This document shows, piece after piece, positions 25,915 through 36,600 of a stretch of 64,000 nucleotides of DNA; within the stretch, counting starts at the first letter, position 1; each line of letters starts with the position of its first letter. The DNA is taken from contig CAYMCZ010000002.1 in the NCBI GenBank assembly GCA_964389285.1, positions 62,001 to 126,000 on the forward strand, written 5' to 3'. The translations under genes and the position numbers were made by a program. The stretch comes from Alectryocaccobium sp964389285 (GTDB lineage Bacteria; Bacillota; Clostridia; Lachnospirales; Lachnospiraceae). The notes under the pieces are model-generated. The model ran no database searches. It saw nothing but the letters and a program-made list of their open reading frames with translations, and had not been told where the DNA came from.

Positions 25915-26836
25915 GGTCTGCATCCGCCTTGCAGAAGGAACGACGCTGTATTCCACGGAACCGATGAGCACGCCTGACCGCGCCGTGGATGTTATGCGGA
26001 AGGAGCTTTCCCAGTATGACCGGGAAGTGCTCTGCGTTGTGAACCTCAATTCCAGGCTGAAACCCATCAATTTCAATATTGTCAGCGTGGGGACGATCAA
26101 TCAGTCCCTCGCTGACATATCCAACATCTTTAAGAGTTGCCTGCTCAGTAATGCGTCCGGTCTTTTGCTGATGCACAACCATCCGAGCGGAGACCCTACG
26201 CCTTCACAAGAGGATATCGCCCTGACAAAGCGGGTAATCGCGGCAGGCAAGCTCATGGGTGTCAGCTGTCTGGATCATGTGATCATCGGCGGGCAGAACG
26301 GAGCAACTTACAGTATGCGGGAAGAAAAAATCGTAGATTTCGATCCCGCAAATTACGGCCTTGTGGCCGAGAATGGAGAACGGATTATGGAAGAACAGAA
26401 AAAGTACGACGGAAGCAAAAAGGTTGAAGAAATCACCCTGCATTTCGGCAAAGGAACGGCGGAGCCGTTTACCGCAAAGGACGGAAAGGAAATGGTGAGG
26501 ATCACGATCCCCAATCAGGACCGCAATGATCATACCCCGTGGGCGAGCTTTGTGCTTCCGGCGAAAGCGGTGCATGAGAACCAGTACGGCAAAGGCCTGT
26601 GGGCAAAGATTCCTGCGGATGGCACGACTACCGTTACCAAGCCGTATCTTGCGGGCCAGCAGGACGGGAAGAACATCTGGGAGAACGAAAAAAGAGCCGT
26701 CCCGAACAGGGAGCTGAAAAGCATGGTGGAATTCTATAAGTCCCAGAGCCGTGATTCTGTCCTGGGGCAGCTGGGCGAGAAGAAAGCTTCTGAACGGAAG
26801 CCTCCGGTCAAGCAGAACGCCGGGCCGGAGCTGTAA
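25877..26836 (+). CDS. RadC/JAB-domain protein
   Basis: 319 residues. The JAB/MPN metalloprotease-like domain (about 5-150) carries the metal motif HNHPSGDPTPSQED (about 97-110) and an upstream Glu, as in RadC/YkfG proteins of mobile elements. The C-terminal half (HFGKGTAEPFTAKDGKEMVRITIP) is a separate beta-rich domain found in ICE proteins. The start at 25,877 is preferred to 25,871 because AAGGAGG abuts the earlier Met. A role in DNA handling or anti-defence during transfer is inferred; no activity is established for this family. Confidence 0.78.
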   Translation: MAEKKQRQYKLHEVCIRLAEGTTLYSTEPMSTPDRAVDVMRKELSQYDREVLCVVNLNSRLKPINFNIVSVGTINQSLADISNIFKSCLLSNASGLLLMHNHPSGDPTPSQEDIALTKRVIAAGKLMGVSCLDHVIIGGQNGATYSMREEKIVDFDPANYGLVAENGERIMEEQKKYDGSKKVEEITLHFGKGTAEPFTAKDGKEMVRITIPNQDRNDHTPWASFVLPAKAVHENQYGKGLWAKIPADGTTTVTKPYLAGQQDGKNIWENEKRAVPNRELKSMVEFYKSQSRDSVLGQLGEKKASERKPPVKQNAGPEL

Positions 26837-26848
26837 ACCGCCGAACAA

Positions 26849-26911
26849 GGGCAGCCGCAAAGCTGCCCGATACATTTCGGCCTTTCACATCCCGTGGGAG
26901 GCTGATTTTTT
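26849..26911 (+). terminator. double hairpin with T run ahead of the DUF5688 gene
   Basis: GGGCAGC-cgcaaa-GCTGCCC (26,849-26,868) is followed by a second stem (26,880-26,888 with 26,894-26,902) and a run of T to 26,911. The next start codon is 30 bp beyond, with AGAAGGAGG between. Confidence 0.7.
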
Positions 26912-26940
26912 ATGCTCACAAACAGAAGGAGGATAAGACT

Positions 26941-27720
26941 ATGAGCAATACTGTAAGAATCGGTAATCAGAGTATCAGCTATGAACAGGCCAAGGACATG
27001 CTCTTTCCGGAGCTGATCCCGCAGAAAGGCAACGAAGCGCTTCTCTCCGCCCATCCTCATGACAAGGTGGAGGATCTGGCTGTCTTGTATCGTCTGGATC
27101 TTCATTCCGGCGACGGCACCATGATGTCTGCCCGCGTGACGCAGGGGCTTCTGGAGGCTTTCGGTGTCAGTGCGGAGCAGATGAAAAAAGATGCACTGGA
27201 ACACGCGCCGGTCACACACCCGGCCTCTTTCCGTTCCATGGAAGAGGTTCTCAGCGAGATGATGGGCGGTATGCCTGTAATGACGCCTGATGACGGGCAG
27301 CCGAGGCTGTACGTGGCAAGCACGGAGACCATGAATCGCGGCGCAGGCGTTCTGGCCTACCCGGACTTTCTTCAAGAGGCTTCGGAGAAGATCGGCGGCA
27401 ACTTCTTTATTCTGCCGTCCTCTATCCACGAGCTGTTGTTCCTGAAGGATACTGGCGACATCACCAGGCAGGAGCTTACCAGTATGGTGCGCAGCGTCAA
27501 CGCGGCGGAGGTCAGCCCGTCCGAGCAGCTGTCCGATAATGTCTATCACTATGACGGCAAGGACAGGGTGTTTGAACTGGCAGAGAAATACGAAGCCAGG
27601 AAAACGGAGCGTCAGGCAGAAAAGCCGTCTCTTCTCGGAACGCTGGGCAAAGCAAAGGAAGCACAGAAAGACCATCCGGCAAAGGTAAAGTCCGGCAAGG
27701 TGCAGGAAGCAGTGATCTGA
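26941..27720 (+). CDS. DUF5688-family protein
   Basis: 259 residues, cytoplasmic. The pattern is that of DUF5688: RLDLHSGDGTMMSARVTQGLLEAFGVSAEQM near residues 55-85, then LYVASTETMNRGAGVLAYPDFLQE and FFILPSSIHELLFL (about 120-168). The family is widespread in Firmicute ICEs and has no proven function. It has a strong AGAAGGAGG site and its own upstream terminator, and topB follows 10 bp later. Confidence 0.8.
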   Translation: MSNTVRIGNQSISYEQAKDMLFPELIPQKGNEALLSAHPHDKVEDLAVLYRLDLHSGDGTMMSARVTQGLLEAFGVSAEQMKKDALEHAPVTHPASFRSMEEVLSEMMGGMPVMTPDDGQPRLYVASTETMNRGAGVLAYPDFLQEASEKIGGNFFILPSSIHELLFLKDTGDITRQELTSMVRSVNAAEVSPSEQLSDNVYHYDGKDRVFELAEKYEARKTERQAEKPSLLGTLGKAKEAQKDHPAKVKSGKVQEAVI

Positions 27721-27730
27721 GGAGGGTTCG

Positions 27731-29536
27731 ATGGGCTACAGACTTGTGATAACGGAAAAGCCCTCGGTTGCCTCTGCTATCGCCAAGGTTATCGGGGCGA
27801 AAGAACGGAAAGACGGCTATTTTCAGGGCGGCGGGTATCTTGTGAGCTGGTGTGTCGGTCATCTCGTGGAGCTTGCCATGCCGCAGGCATACGATGAGAA
27901 ATACGGAAAATGGAGAAAGGAAGACCTCCCAATCCTGCCGGAGAAGTGGAAGTATCAGATATACCAGTCTACAAAAAGGCAGTTTCAGACGCTGAAAAGC
28001 CTTATGGCAAGAAAAGACGTTACCGAGCTTTGCTGCGCTACGGATGCAGGGCGCGAGGGCGAATTGATTTTCCGCCTGGTCTATCATCAGGCAGGATGCC
28101 GCAAGCCATTCAGACGGCTTTGGATTTCGTCCATGGAGGACAGCGCAATCCGGGAGGGCTTTCAAAACCTGAAACCTTCCTCCGAATACGATGCCCTTTA
28201 TAATGCGGCGCTCTGCCGTGAACGTGCAGACTGGATCATCGGGATCAATGCCAGCAGGCTGTATTCCTGCCTGTATGATTCTACCCTGAACGTGGGCCGG
28301 GTCGTAACGCCGACACTGACTATGCTGGTGGAACGGGAGGAAGCAATCAAAGCATTTGTGCCGGAACTGTTCTATACAGTGCAGCTTCAGGCAGATTCGA
28401 TCCGCGCATCCAGCAAACGCTTTTCAGACAAGGCAGACGCAGAGGTTCTTGCCGCAAAATGCAGGGAGGATCATCAGGTGCGTGTAGACAGCGTTGAAAC
28501 AAAAGAAAAAACGGAAAAACCGCCTCTTCTCTATGATCTGACTTCCTTGCAGCGGGATGCGAACAAGGTGCTGGGCTATTCCGCACAGCAGACGCTGGAC
28601 ACCCTGCAAAGCCTGTATGAAAAGAAGCTGGTCACTTATCCGAGGACGGACAGCCGATTCCTCACGGAGGATATGGCTCCGTCCTTGCCAGAGCTGGTGT
28701 ATCAGGCGGCAGCAGCTTTGGATTACGCCGGGGATATTTCGGTTCATACCGGTCAGGTAATCAATAATGCGAAGGTAACAGATCATCATGCGGTGATCCC
28801 GACAAAGGAACTGAAAAGCGCCAGGATCGCGGAGCTGCCGAAAGCGGATGCTGAAATCCTGAAACTGGTGGCGGTGCGATTTATGGCTGCCGCAGGTGAT
28901 CCCTGCCGGTATGAGGAAACAGCGATAAAGCTTTCATGTGCCGAGGAGACATTCACGGTGAAGGGCAAAACCATCATGCAGTCCGGTTGGAAGGAAATCG
29001 TGGAGCATTTCTATCCTGCGAAGGAGAAGGATACGGAAACGCTCCCGTGCGTGCAGGAAGGTATGGTCATTCCTCTTGCAAAGGCCGAGGTCAAGGACGG
29101 GAAAACAAAACCGCCGCAGCATTTTACGGAAGGCAGCCTGCTTCATGCGATGGAGACTGCCGGCGCGGAGGATATCCCGGATGACGCGGAGCGGAAAGGT
29201 CTGGGTACACCGGCAACCCGTGCCGGGATTATCGAAAAGCTGATCCAGCGCGGGTTTGCCGCCCGCAGCGGCGATAAGAAAACAAAGATACTTCTCCCGA
29301 CTGAAAAGGGCGTCTCGCTGGTCACTGTCGTGCCGGAGAAGCTGAAATCCCCCATGATGACAGCGGAATGGGAACAGAAGCTTCTTCAGATGGAACAGCA
29401 ATCCTACGATTCAGCCTGCTTTATGGAGGAGATCAGCGCTTTCGTCCGGGAACTGGTGGATACCGCAGAGGTTGATTCGTCTATATCATTTGCTCCGTCT
29501 TTCCAGCGGAAGGCAAGGAAAGGCAGGAAAAGATGA
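27731..29536 (+). CDS. topB: DNA topoisomerase III (type IA)
   Basis: 601 residues. The Toprim domain has VITEKPSVASAIAKVIG (about 6-22) and the acidic motif DAGREGELIF (about 103-112). The active-site Tyr is in LVTYPRTDSRFL (about residue 303), and the family blocks GLGTPATRAGIIEKLI and a C-terminal repeat follow. There are no zinc fingers. Like the ICE/plasmid TopB proteins, it is shorter than the chromosomal enzyme and probably relaxes or decatenates DNA during transfer or rolling-circle replication. GAGGAGGG stands before the ATG. Confidence 0.95.
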   Translation: MGYRLVITEKPSVASAIAKVIGAKERKDGYFQGGGYLVSWCVGHLVELAMPQAYDEKYGKWRKEDLPILPEKWKYQIYQSTKRQFQTLKSLMARKDVTELCCATDAGREGELIFRLVYHQAGCRKPFRRLWISSMEDSAIREGFQNLKPSSEYDALYNAALCRERADWIIGINASRLYSCLYDSTLNVGRVVTPTLTMLVEREEAIKAFVPELFYTVQLQADSIRASSKRFSDKADAEVLAAKCREDHQVRVDSVETKEKTEKPPLLYDLTSLQRDANKVLGYSAQQTLDTLQSLYEKKLVTYPRTDSRFLTEDMAPSLPELVYQAAAALDYAGDISVHTGQVINNAKVTDHHAVIPTKELKSARIAELPKADAEILKLVAVRFMAAAGDPCRYEETAIKLSCAEETFTVKGKTIMQSGWKEIVEHFYPAKEKDTETLPCVQEGMVIPLAKAEVKDGKTKPPQHFTEGSLLHAMETAGAEDIPDDAERKGLGTPATRAGIIEKLIQRGFAARSGDKKTKILLPTEKGVSLVTVVPEKLKSPMMTAEWEQKLLQMEQQSYDSACFMEEISAFVRELVDTAEVDSSISFAPSFQRKARKGRKR

Positions 29537-29856
29537 AACGCTATCATTACACTCTCGCAGAACAGGAAACGATCATAAATTGGGATAACGAGCTGGATGA
29601 GGCTACGGTCTATACCTTTGACCGCCGCCTGATCAGCAAGCTGAAGGCGCTGGCGGCCAAATATCCGGAGCATTACGTGCTGCTGGATAAGGGAGCGCAG
29701 CGCTCCGTAACCTACCGGGTGCCGAAACGCTGTATCGGCATCCGTCCCCCTTACAGCGATATGAGAAGAAAACAGCAGGCCGAGGACGCGAAAACCAAGG
29801 GCCTGCCTTTTGATGGAAAGGAAAAGGACGAAGATGAAGATTTTCAAATGGGATGA
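29533..29856 (+). CDS. conserved ICE protein of unknown function (107 residues)
   Basis: A soluble basic protein with EETIINWDNELDEA-like and YTFDRRLISKLKALAAKYPEHY segments, ending in a Lys/Asp/Glu-rich tail. It overlaps topB by 4 bp and the YodL gene by 23 bp, so it belongs to the same transcript. Similar small proteins follow topB in Tn1549-type elements. No fold or activity can be named. Confidence 0.65.
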   Translation: MKRYHYTLAEQETIINWDNELDEATVYTFDRRLISKLKALAAKYPEHYVLLDKGAQRSVTYRVPKRCIGIRPPYSDMRRKQQAEDAKTKGLPFDGKEKDEDEDFQMG

Positions 29857-30427
29857 AATCAATGGACAGGACGAAGGAACCAAAATGGAGGCGTTCCTGA
29901 CAGCAATCAATGATACGTTTGCGATTATGCAACTGAGAGAGGGCGAGGAAACAAGGCCCATGCGCTTCATTTCCTACGAAGCCCTGCAAAGGAGCGGGAA
30001 CCAGCCGGAAATCGACCGTTATGAGCTGGTCTACGTGGCTCCGCTTCTCCCTTATAAGGATCAGAACACGATGCTGGAAATGCTCTATGAGAAATTCAAC
30101 ATCGCACACCCGGCGGATTTCCATGGCCACAGTCTTTCGGTCAGCGACATCGTAGCCATCCGCACCAATGGTCAGATATCCTGTCATTACGTGGATTCCA
30201 TCGGCTTTAAGGAGCTGCCTGAGTTTTTGAAACCGGAGAATTATCTGAAATATGCGGAAATGTCCATGGAGGACGATTACGGGATGATCGACGGGATCAT
30301 TAACAACGGGAAAGCCCCGGCGCTGCAGGAGGCCGAACAGAGGGAATCCATCCTGGAGAAACTGAAGGCAGCAAAGGAACCGCCGTTTCTCGGAAAGTCC
30401 GAGATCGGGGAAAGGAATATCGAATGA
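29834..30427 (+). CDS. YodL-domain protein
   Basis: 197 residues. The YodL-like domain (about 20-120) shows TFAIMQLREGEETRPMRFISYEAL, then YELVYVAPLL and HPADFHGHSLSVSDIVAI with HYVDSIGFKELPEFL. The Met at 29,834 is used because GGAAAGGAAAAGG precedes it; the open frame begins earlier. The domain is common in ICEs, often fused to other accessory modules, and has no known activity. The C-terminal 60 residues are a charged helical extension. Confidence 0.75.
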   Translation: MKIFKWDEINGQDEGTKMEAFLTAINDTFAIMQLREGEETRPMRFISYEALQRSGNQPEIDRYELVYVAPLLPYKDQNTMLEMLYEKFNIAHPADFHGHSLSVSDIVAIRTNGQISCHYVDSIGFKELPEFLKPENYLKYAEMSMEDDYGMIDGIINNGKAPALQEAEQRESILEKLKAAKEPPFLGKSEIGERNIE

Positions 30428-30633
30428 AAACCAGATTCACCAAAGAGGAATCCATGCTGATGATGCTCTACAATCCGGGCAGCCGGGAAGGCCTGATCCG
30501 GGAGCTTGCCGGTATGAAGGTACAGCTTGCCCCGGAGGAAAAGCGGCTGTCCAGACTGACGGACAAGGTGATCAAAAAGCTCAATGCAATGGACGACGCG
30601 ACATTTGAAGGACTGGATTTATATCCGGAGTAA
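30424..30633 (+). CDS. transposon-transfer assisting protein (TTRAP family)
   Basis: 69 residues: FTKEESMLMMLYNPGSREGLIRELAGMKVQLAPEEKRLSRLTDKVIKKLNAM. This matches the small TTRAP family of Tn1549-like elements. It is a compact helical protein that overlaps the YodL gene by 4 bp. Its precise function is unknown; the name comes from its constant presence among transfer genes. Confidence 0.78.
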   Translation: MKTRFTKEESMLMMLYNPGSREGLIRELAGMKVQLAPEEKRLSRLTDKVIKKLNAMDDATFEGLDLYPE

Positions 30634-30648
30634 GATGAGGAGGCCGGA

Positions 30649-33600
30649 ATGGCAGGAAAATACACATTCTATGCGCAGCTTGCCGAAGAGATGGCTGGCC
30701 GCATTACCGCCAGCCGGGAGGCGTGGAAAGGTTTTCTTACCACGTCGGCCCGGCTTTATAAATACCCGTATGAAGACCAGCTGATGATCTATGCTCAGAG
30801 GCCGGATGCGACTGCCTGCGCGGAGTATGATCTCTGGAATGAGCGGATGCACCGCTATGTAAAGCGCGGCTCCAAGGGAATCGCGCTGCTCGACCACCGG
30901 GGAGATTTTCCAAGACTTCGCTATGTTTTTGATGTGTCAGACACCGGGACGAGGTGGAACTCGCGGGAAGTCCAGCTCTGGACGATGCAGGACGGATACC
31001 GCAGCCGTGTGGCGCAGGAGCTTGCCGATGCCTTTGAAACAGGGTATGGCAGCCTGGAATCTGTGATCGAGGAGATATCGGAGAAAAAAGCGCGGGAATA
31101 CTGGGATAATTACGGCTGGGAGCTTGGCGACATCGTTGAGGGGAGCTTCCTGGAAGAGTATGATGACCTTAACATCGAGGTGAGCTTCCGGCAGGCGGCG
31201 GCCGCCAGCGTGAAATACGCACTGCTGACAAGATGCACGGATAACCCGGAGGACTTCTTCGATGAGGAAGAGCTTCAGAACGTATTTGACTTCAACACGC
31301 GGCAGACGGTCAACGCGCTGGGCAAAGCCGTAAGCAGCATTTCCACGGAAGTATTTGAAGAGATCGCAAGGACGATCCGCACGATTGAGCGTGAACAGCT
31401 CGAAGAAAGGAGCCGAAATGATGGCAGAGATGACGTACCGGCAGGCCGGGGATTATTAGATTCCGGAGATCGGGATCAGGATCGAGCCAGAGCCCCTGGG
31501 CAAATGGGGCAGGATGCGCAGAGCGTATCTTCAGGAGAACAGGCCGATGCTCTACAGCGACCTGGTACTGAGCGAGAAACTGTATCCGCATCTTCTGGAG
31601 ATCCAGCAGAGCGCGGAGAACCGGATGGCGCAGATGATGCAGGCACTCCAGAAGTCGCAGCCGGCACCGGACAAGAAGTCCGACCAGATGGGCTGGGTGC
31701 AGCATATGAACAGCCTGAGAGCACAGGCGGAGGAGATCGTAACAGCGGAGCTTATCACCAGTTAAGCCTTGCGGACTTCTTCCCGACAGAACAACAGCAG
31801 ATTGAATCCATCGACCGGATGGAATCGCAAGCGGAGAGCCAGAAGCAGCCCTCCGCTTTATTTATTTCCGATGAAGAGATTGACCGGGTGCTACGGGGCG
31901 GCTCCGGTTTTGCCAACGGGAAAATGCGGATTCAGGCGCTGTATGACACGCAGCCGAACGCGAAAGAGCGTGCCGATTACCTGAAGAATGAGTATGGCCT
32001 TGGCGGTAGAAGCTGGACGTTCTCTGATGATACGAGGGGGTTTGTCGATTACAGCAGCAAGGGAATCCTTATTCGCCGGTATGGTTACGATCAGGAAGTC
32101 CGCCTTCACTGGAACCTTGTCGAAAAGAAGATCGAAGCGCTGATCCAAAACGGCAGCTATCTGGATGAAGAGGAAAAAACCCGCTACGCAGAGCTTTCAG
32201 AACGCTATGAAGCTGCCGGCGGTCTCCCGCTTCCCTCTCCGGCACACGCTTTCCCTGAGCTTGGTGCGGAACCGGTACAGCAGCTGTTTGAGGGCATAGA
32301 TGCCGATGAAGATGATTTCTCCGATATTGACCCGGCAGCCATTCGTGAAGAGCTGGCCCGCCGGGGCATCGTCAACGGCGAGCTGGTCGATCCGGACGCG
32401 CTGGACCGTGACCCGTTTATCCGGCAGGTCATGGCCGATGCGGAGCGCCTTTCCGCTGATGAAGAAGCACAGGAACCTGTTTCCGGTGAGAAACCCGCGC
32501 AAATGCAGGGTGAATTGGCAGAGGAAGATACAGGGACGACCGAAGTATCGGAAGAAGCCAAAGCACCGGAGATTCCTGCGCAAAATTTCCGGATTACCGA
32601 TGACCATCTGGGCGTAGGCGGTCCGAAGGAGAAATACCAGAGAAATGTGGCTGCAATCCGCCTGCTTCGGACGCTGGAGGAAGAAAACCGGAACGCTGCG
32701 CCGGGGGAACAGGCAGTGCTGTCTCAGTATGTCGGCTGGGGTGGTCTTGCGGATGCATTTGATGACCGTAAGGATAACTGGAGCCGTGAGTATGACGAAC
32801 TGAAAGAGCTGCTCACGCCGGAAGAATACGAAATGGCGCGGGCTTCCACGCTGAATGCCCACTACACCAGTCCGACCGTGATTCGTGCAATTTATGAGGC
32901 TGTCGGTCAGATGGGCTTTACGAAGGGTAATATCCTGGAGCCTGCCATGGGCGTCGGTAACTTCTTCGGTATGCTGCCGGAGGAAATGCAGGAAAGCCGT
33001 CTGTACGGCGTAGAGCTGGACAGCGTTTCCGGGCGAATTGCCAAAAAGCTCTATCCGAACGCGGATATCACAGTTGGCGGTTTTGAAACTACGGACCAGA
33101 GGGATTTCTATGACCTTGCCATCGGCAACGTGCCGTTCGGCAACTACCGCGTCGCGGACAAGCCCTATGACAAGCTGGGATTCACCATTCACAACTACTT
33201 TTTTGCCAAAGCGCTGGATCAGGTGAGACCGGGCGGCGTTGTGGCTTTCGTTACCAGTCGCTACACCATGGATCAGCAGTCACCGGATGTCAGAAAGTAT
33301 CTGGCGGAACGCGCGGAGTTGCTGGGGGCGATCCGTCTGCCCAACAATGCGTTCCGTGCCAATGCCGGGACGGATGTGGTGTCGGATATCATCTTCCTTC
33401 AGAAGCGCGACCGGCCTATCGACATTGAGCCGGATTGGGTACACCTTGGGCTTACACCGGACGGACTCCCGATCAACAGCTATTTTGCCGAGCATCCGGA
33501 AATGGTGCTGGGCGAGATCAGTTCCGAAAGCACGCAGTACGGAAAGGAGGCACTGACGGTCAATCCTGTCCCCGGTGCGAATCTGGCTGATCAGCTGGAG

Positions 33601-36600
33601 GAAGCAATCTCCCATATCCATGGTGAGATTACCGTGCCGGAAATGTCGCTGGAGGATGAAACGGAAGCCATAGACGCGATTCCGGCTGATCCTTCTGTCA
33701 AAAACTATTCCTATGCGCTGGTCGGCGGCGAGGTATATTTCCGTGAAAACTCCCTCATGCGCCACGTGGAGCTTTCCAACAAGGAAAAAGAGCGCATGAT
33801 CGGACTTCTGAGCCTTCGGAAGATCATGAATGAGCTGATCGAGTATCAGCTGGAAGATTATCCGGAGGAAATGATCACGGCAAAGCAGCGGGAACTGAAC
33901 GCTGCCTATGACAGCTTTACCGAAACCTACGGGATCATCAATTCCCGCGCCAATGCCCGCGCATTTGAAGAGGATTCTTCCTACTATCTGCTCTGCTCCC
34001 TGGAGAACCTGAATGATGACGGGACGCTGGAAAGCAAAGCGGATATGTTCACGAAACGGACGATCCGGCCGGAGCCCCGCATAACCAGTGTGGAGACGCC
34101 GAGCGAAGCCCTGGCTGTTTCCATCGGGGAGCGCGGTAAGGTGGATTTGCCCTTTATGGCGGAGCTTTTGGGAACACCCGGAGAGTATGACGAAATCGAA
34201 GCAGATCTTCGGGGAGTGATCTTCCGTAATCCGCTGACTTCTGCCACCCGTCCGGAGCAGGGCTGGGAAACGGCAGACGAATACCTTTCCGGGGATGTGC
34301 GCAGCAAGCTGCAGACGGCGGCGTATGTGGCGGAGAGCCACCCGGAATATCAGGTGAATGTGGAGGCGCTCAAAAAAGCGCAGCCCAAAGACCTGGACGC
34401 TTCGGAGATTGATATCCGCCTTGGTGCGACGTGGATCGATCCTGACTATATCAATCAGTTCATGTGGGAGACCTTCGGAACACCGTTTTATCTGAAGCGG
34501 AGCATTCAGGTGAAGTTTTCAGAGCTAACGGCGGAATGGCGCATTGAAGGAAAAAGCTCTCCCAGCTACAGTGACGTGAACTGCTATGTAACCTACGGAA
34601 CCACCCGTGCCAATGCCTATAAGATTCTGGAGGATACGCTGAACCTGAAGGACATGCGAATCTATGACCAGGTGGAGGATGCGGACGGCAAAAAACGCCG
34701 TGTCCTGAACAAGAAGGAAACCACGCTTGCCCAGCAGAAACAGCAGGCAATAAAGGATGCTTTCCGGGATTGGGTATGGAAAGACCCACAGCGCCGGGAA
34801 GCCCTGACCAGACGATATAATGAGCTGTTCAATTCCACCCGTCCGCGGGAGTATGACGGGCAGCACATTCATTTCGTCGGCATGAACCCGGATATCCGGC
34901 TGCGGGAGCATCAGCGTAACGCGATTGCCCATGTGCTCTACGGCGGAAATACGCTGCTGGCACACGAGGTCGGTGCCGGGAAAACCTTTGAAATGGCGGC
35001 GGCAGCCATGGAAAGCAAGCGGCTCGGCCTGTGCCATAAGAGCCTGTTCGTGGTGCCGAACCACCTGACGTTGCAATGGGCCAGTGAGTTCCTGCGGCTC
35101 TATCCCAGCGCCAAGATTCTGGTGGCAGGCAGAAAGGACTTTGAGAAGAAGAACCGGAAGAAGTTCTGCGCCAGGATCGCCACCGGGGATTATGATGCCG
35201 TGATTATCGGACACAGCCAGTTTGAAAAGATTCCGATTTCAGAGGAACGGCAGGAAAGCCTTCTGCGGGAGCAGATTGAAGAGATTGAGGACGCTATCGC
35301 AGAGCTCAAGTACAGCCGGGGCGAAAGCTTTACCATCAAGCAGATGGAGAAGACCCGGAAATCTCTGAAAGCAAGGCTGGACAAGCTGCTGGCTGCGGAC
35401 AAGAAGGACGATGTAATTACCTTTGAGGAGTTGGGCGTTGACCGCCTGTTCGTGGACGAGAGCCATGCGTTCAAAAACCTGTTTCTTTGCACAAAAATGC
35501 GGAACGTAGCCGGCCTTTCCACTTCGGAAGCACAGAAGTCCTCAGACATGTTTATGAAGTGCCGCTATATGGACGAAATCACCGGAGGCAGGGGCGTTGT
35601 GTTTGCGACCGGTACACCGGTCAGCAATTCAATGACGGAGCTTTATACCGTCATGCGCTACCTGCAGTACAGCACTTTGCAGAGAAAGGGCCTGTCCCAT
35701 TTCGACTGCTGGGCTTCCACCTTCGGTGAGACAACGACGGCCATCGAGCTGGCTCCGGAAGGAACCGGATACCGGGCAAGGACGCGGTTCGCCAAGTTCT
35801 TCAACCTCCCGGAGCTGATGAATATGTTCAAGGAAGTGGCGGATATCAAAACAGCGGACACGCTGAATCTGCCGGTTCCGGAGGCAGAGTTTGAAACGGT
35901 GCTGGTAAAGCCGTCAGACATTCAGAAGGATATGGTACAGTCGCTCTCCGAGCGTGCTGCCAAAGTTCATAGCGGCAGCGTTGATCCTACAGTCGATAAC
36001 ATGCTGAAAATCACTTCGGACGGCAGGAAGATCGGCCTTGACCAGAGACTGATGAACCCGATGCTGCCGGATGATCCCGGAAGCAAGGTCAATGCCTGCG
36101 TCGATAAAGTGTTCTCCATCTGGGAGGACGGGAAGGAGGATAAGCTGACGCAGCTTCTGTTCTGCGATATGTCCACACCAACCAATGACGGGAGCTTCAA
36201 TGTCTACGATGATATCAAGGCAAAGCTGATCACCAGGGGCGTTCCGGCGGAGGAAATCGCTTTCATCCATGATGCGGATACGGAAGCAAAAAAGAAAGAA
36301 CTGTTTGGTAAAGTCCGTACCGGCCAGGTGCGGGTGCTGATGGGCAGTACGCAGAAAATGGGAGCCGGAACCAACGTGCAGGATCGCCTGATCGCTGTGC
36401 ATCACCTGGATGTAGGCTGGCGACCTGCGGATATGACACAGCGCAATGGTCGTATCATCCGCCAGGGAAACATGAATCCCAAAGTGCAGGTGTATCAGTA
36501 TGTGACGGAGGGAACCTTTGACGCTTATCTCTGGCAGACGCTGGAGAACAAGCAGAAATTCATTTCTCAGATCATGACCAGCAAATCGCCGGTTCGTTCC

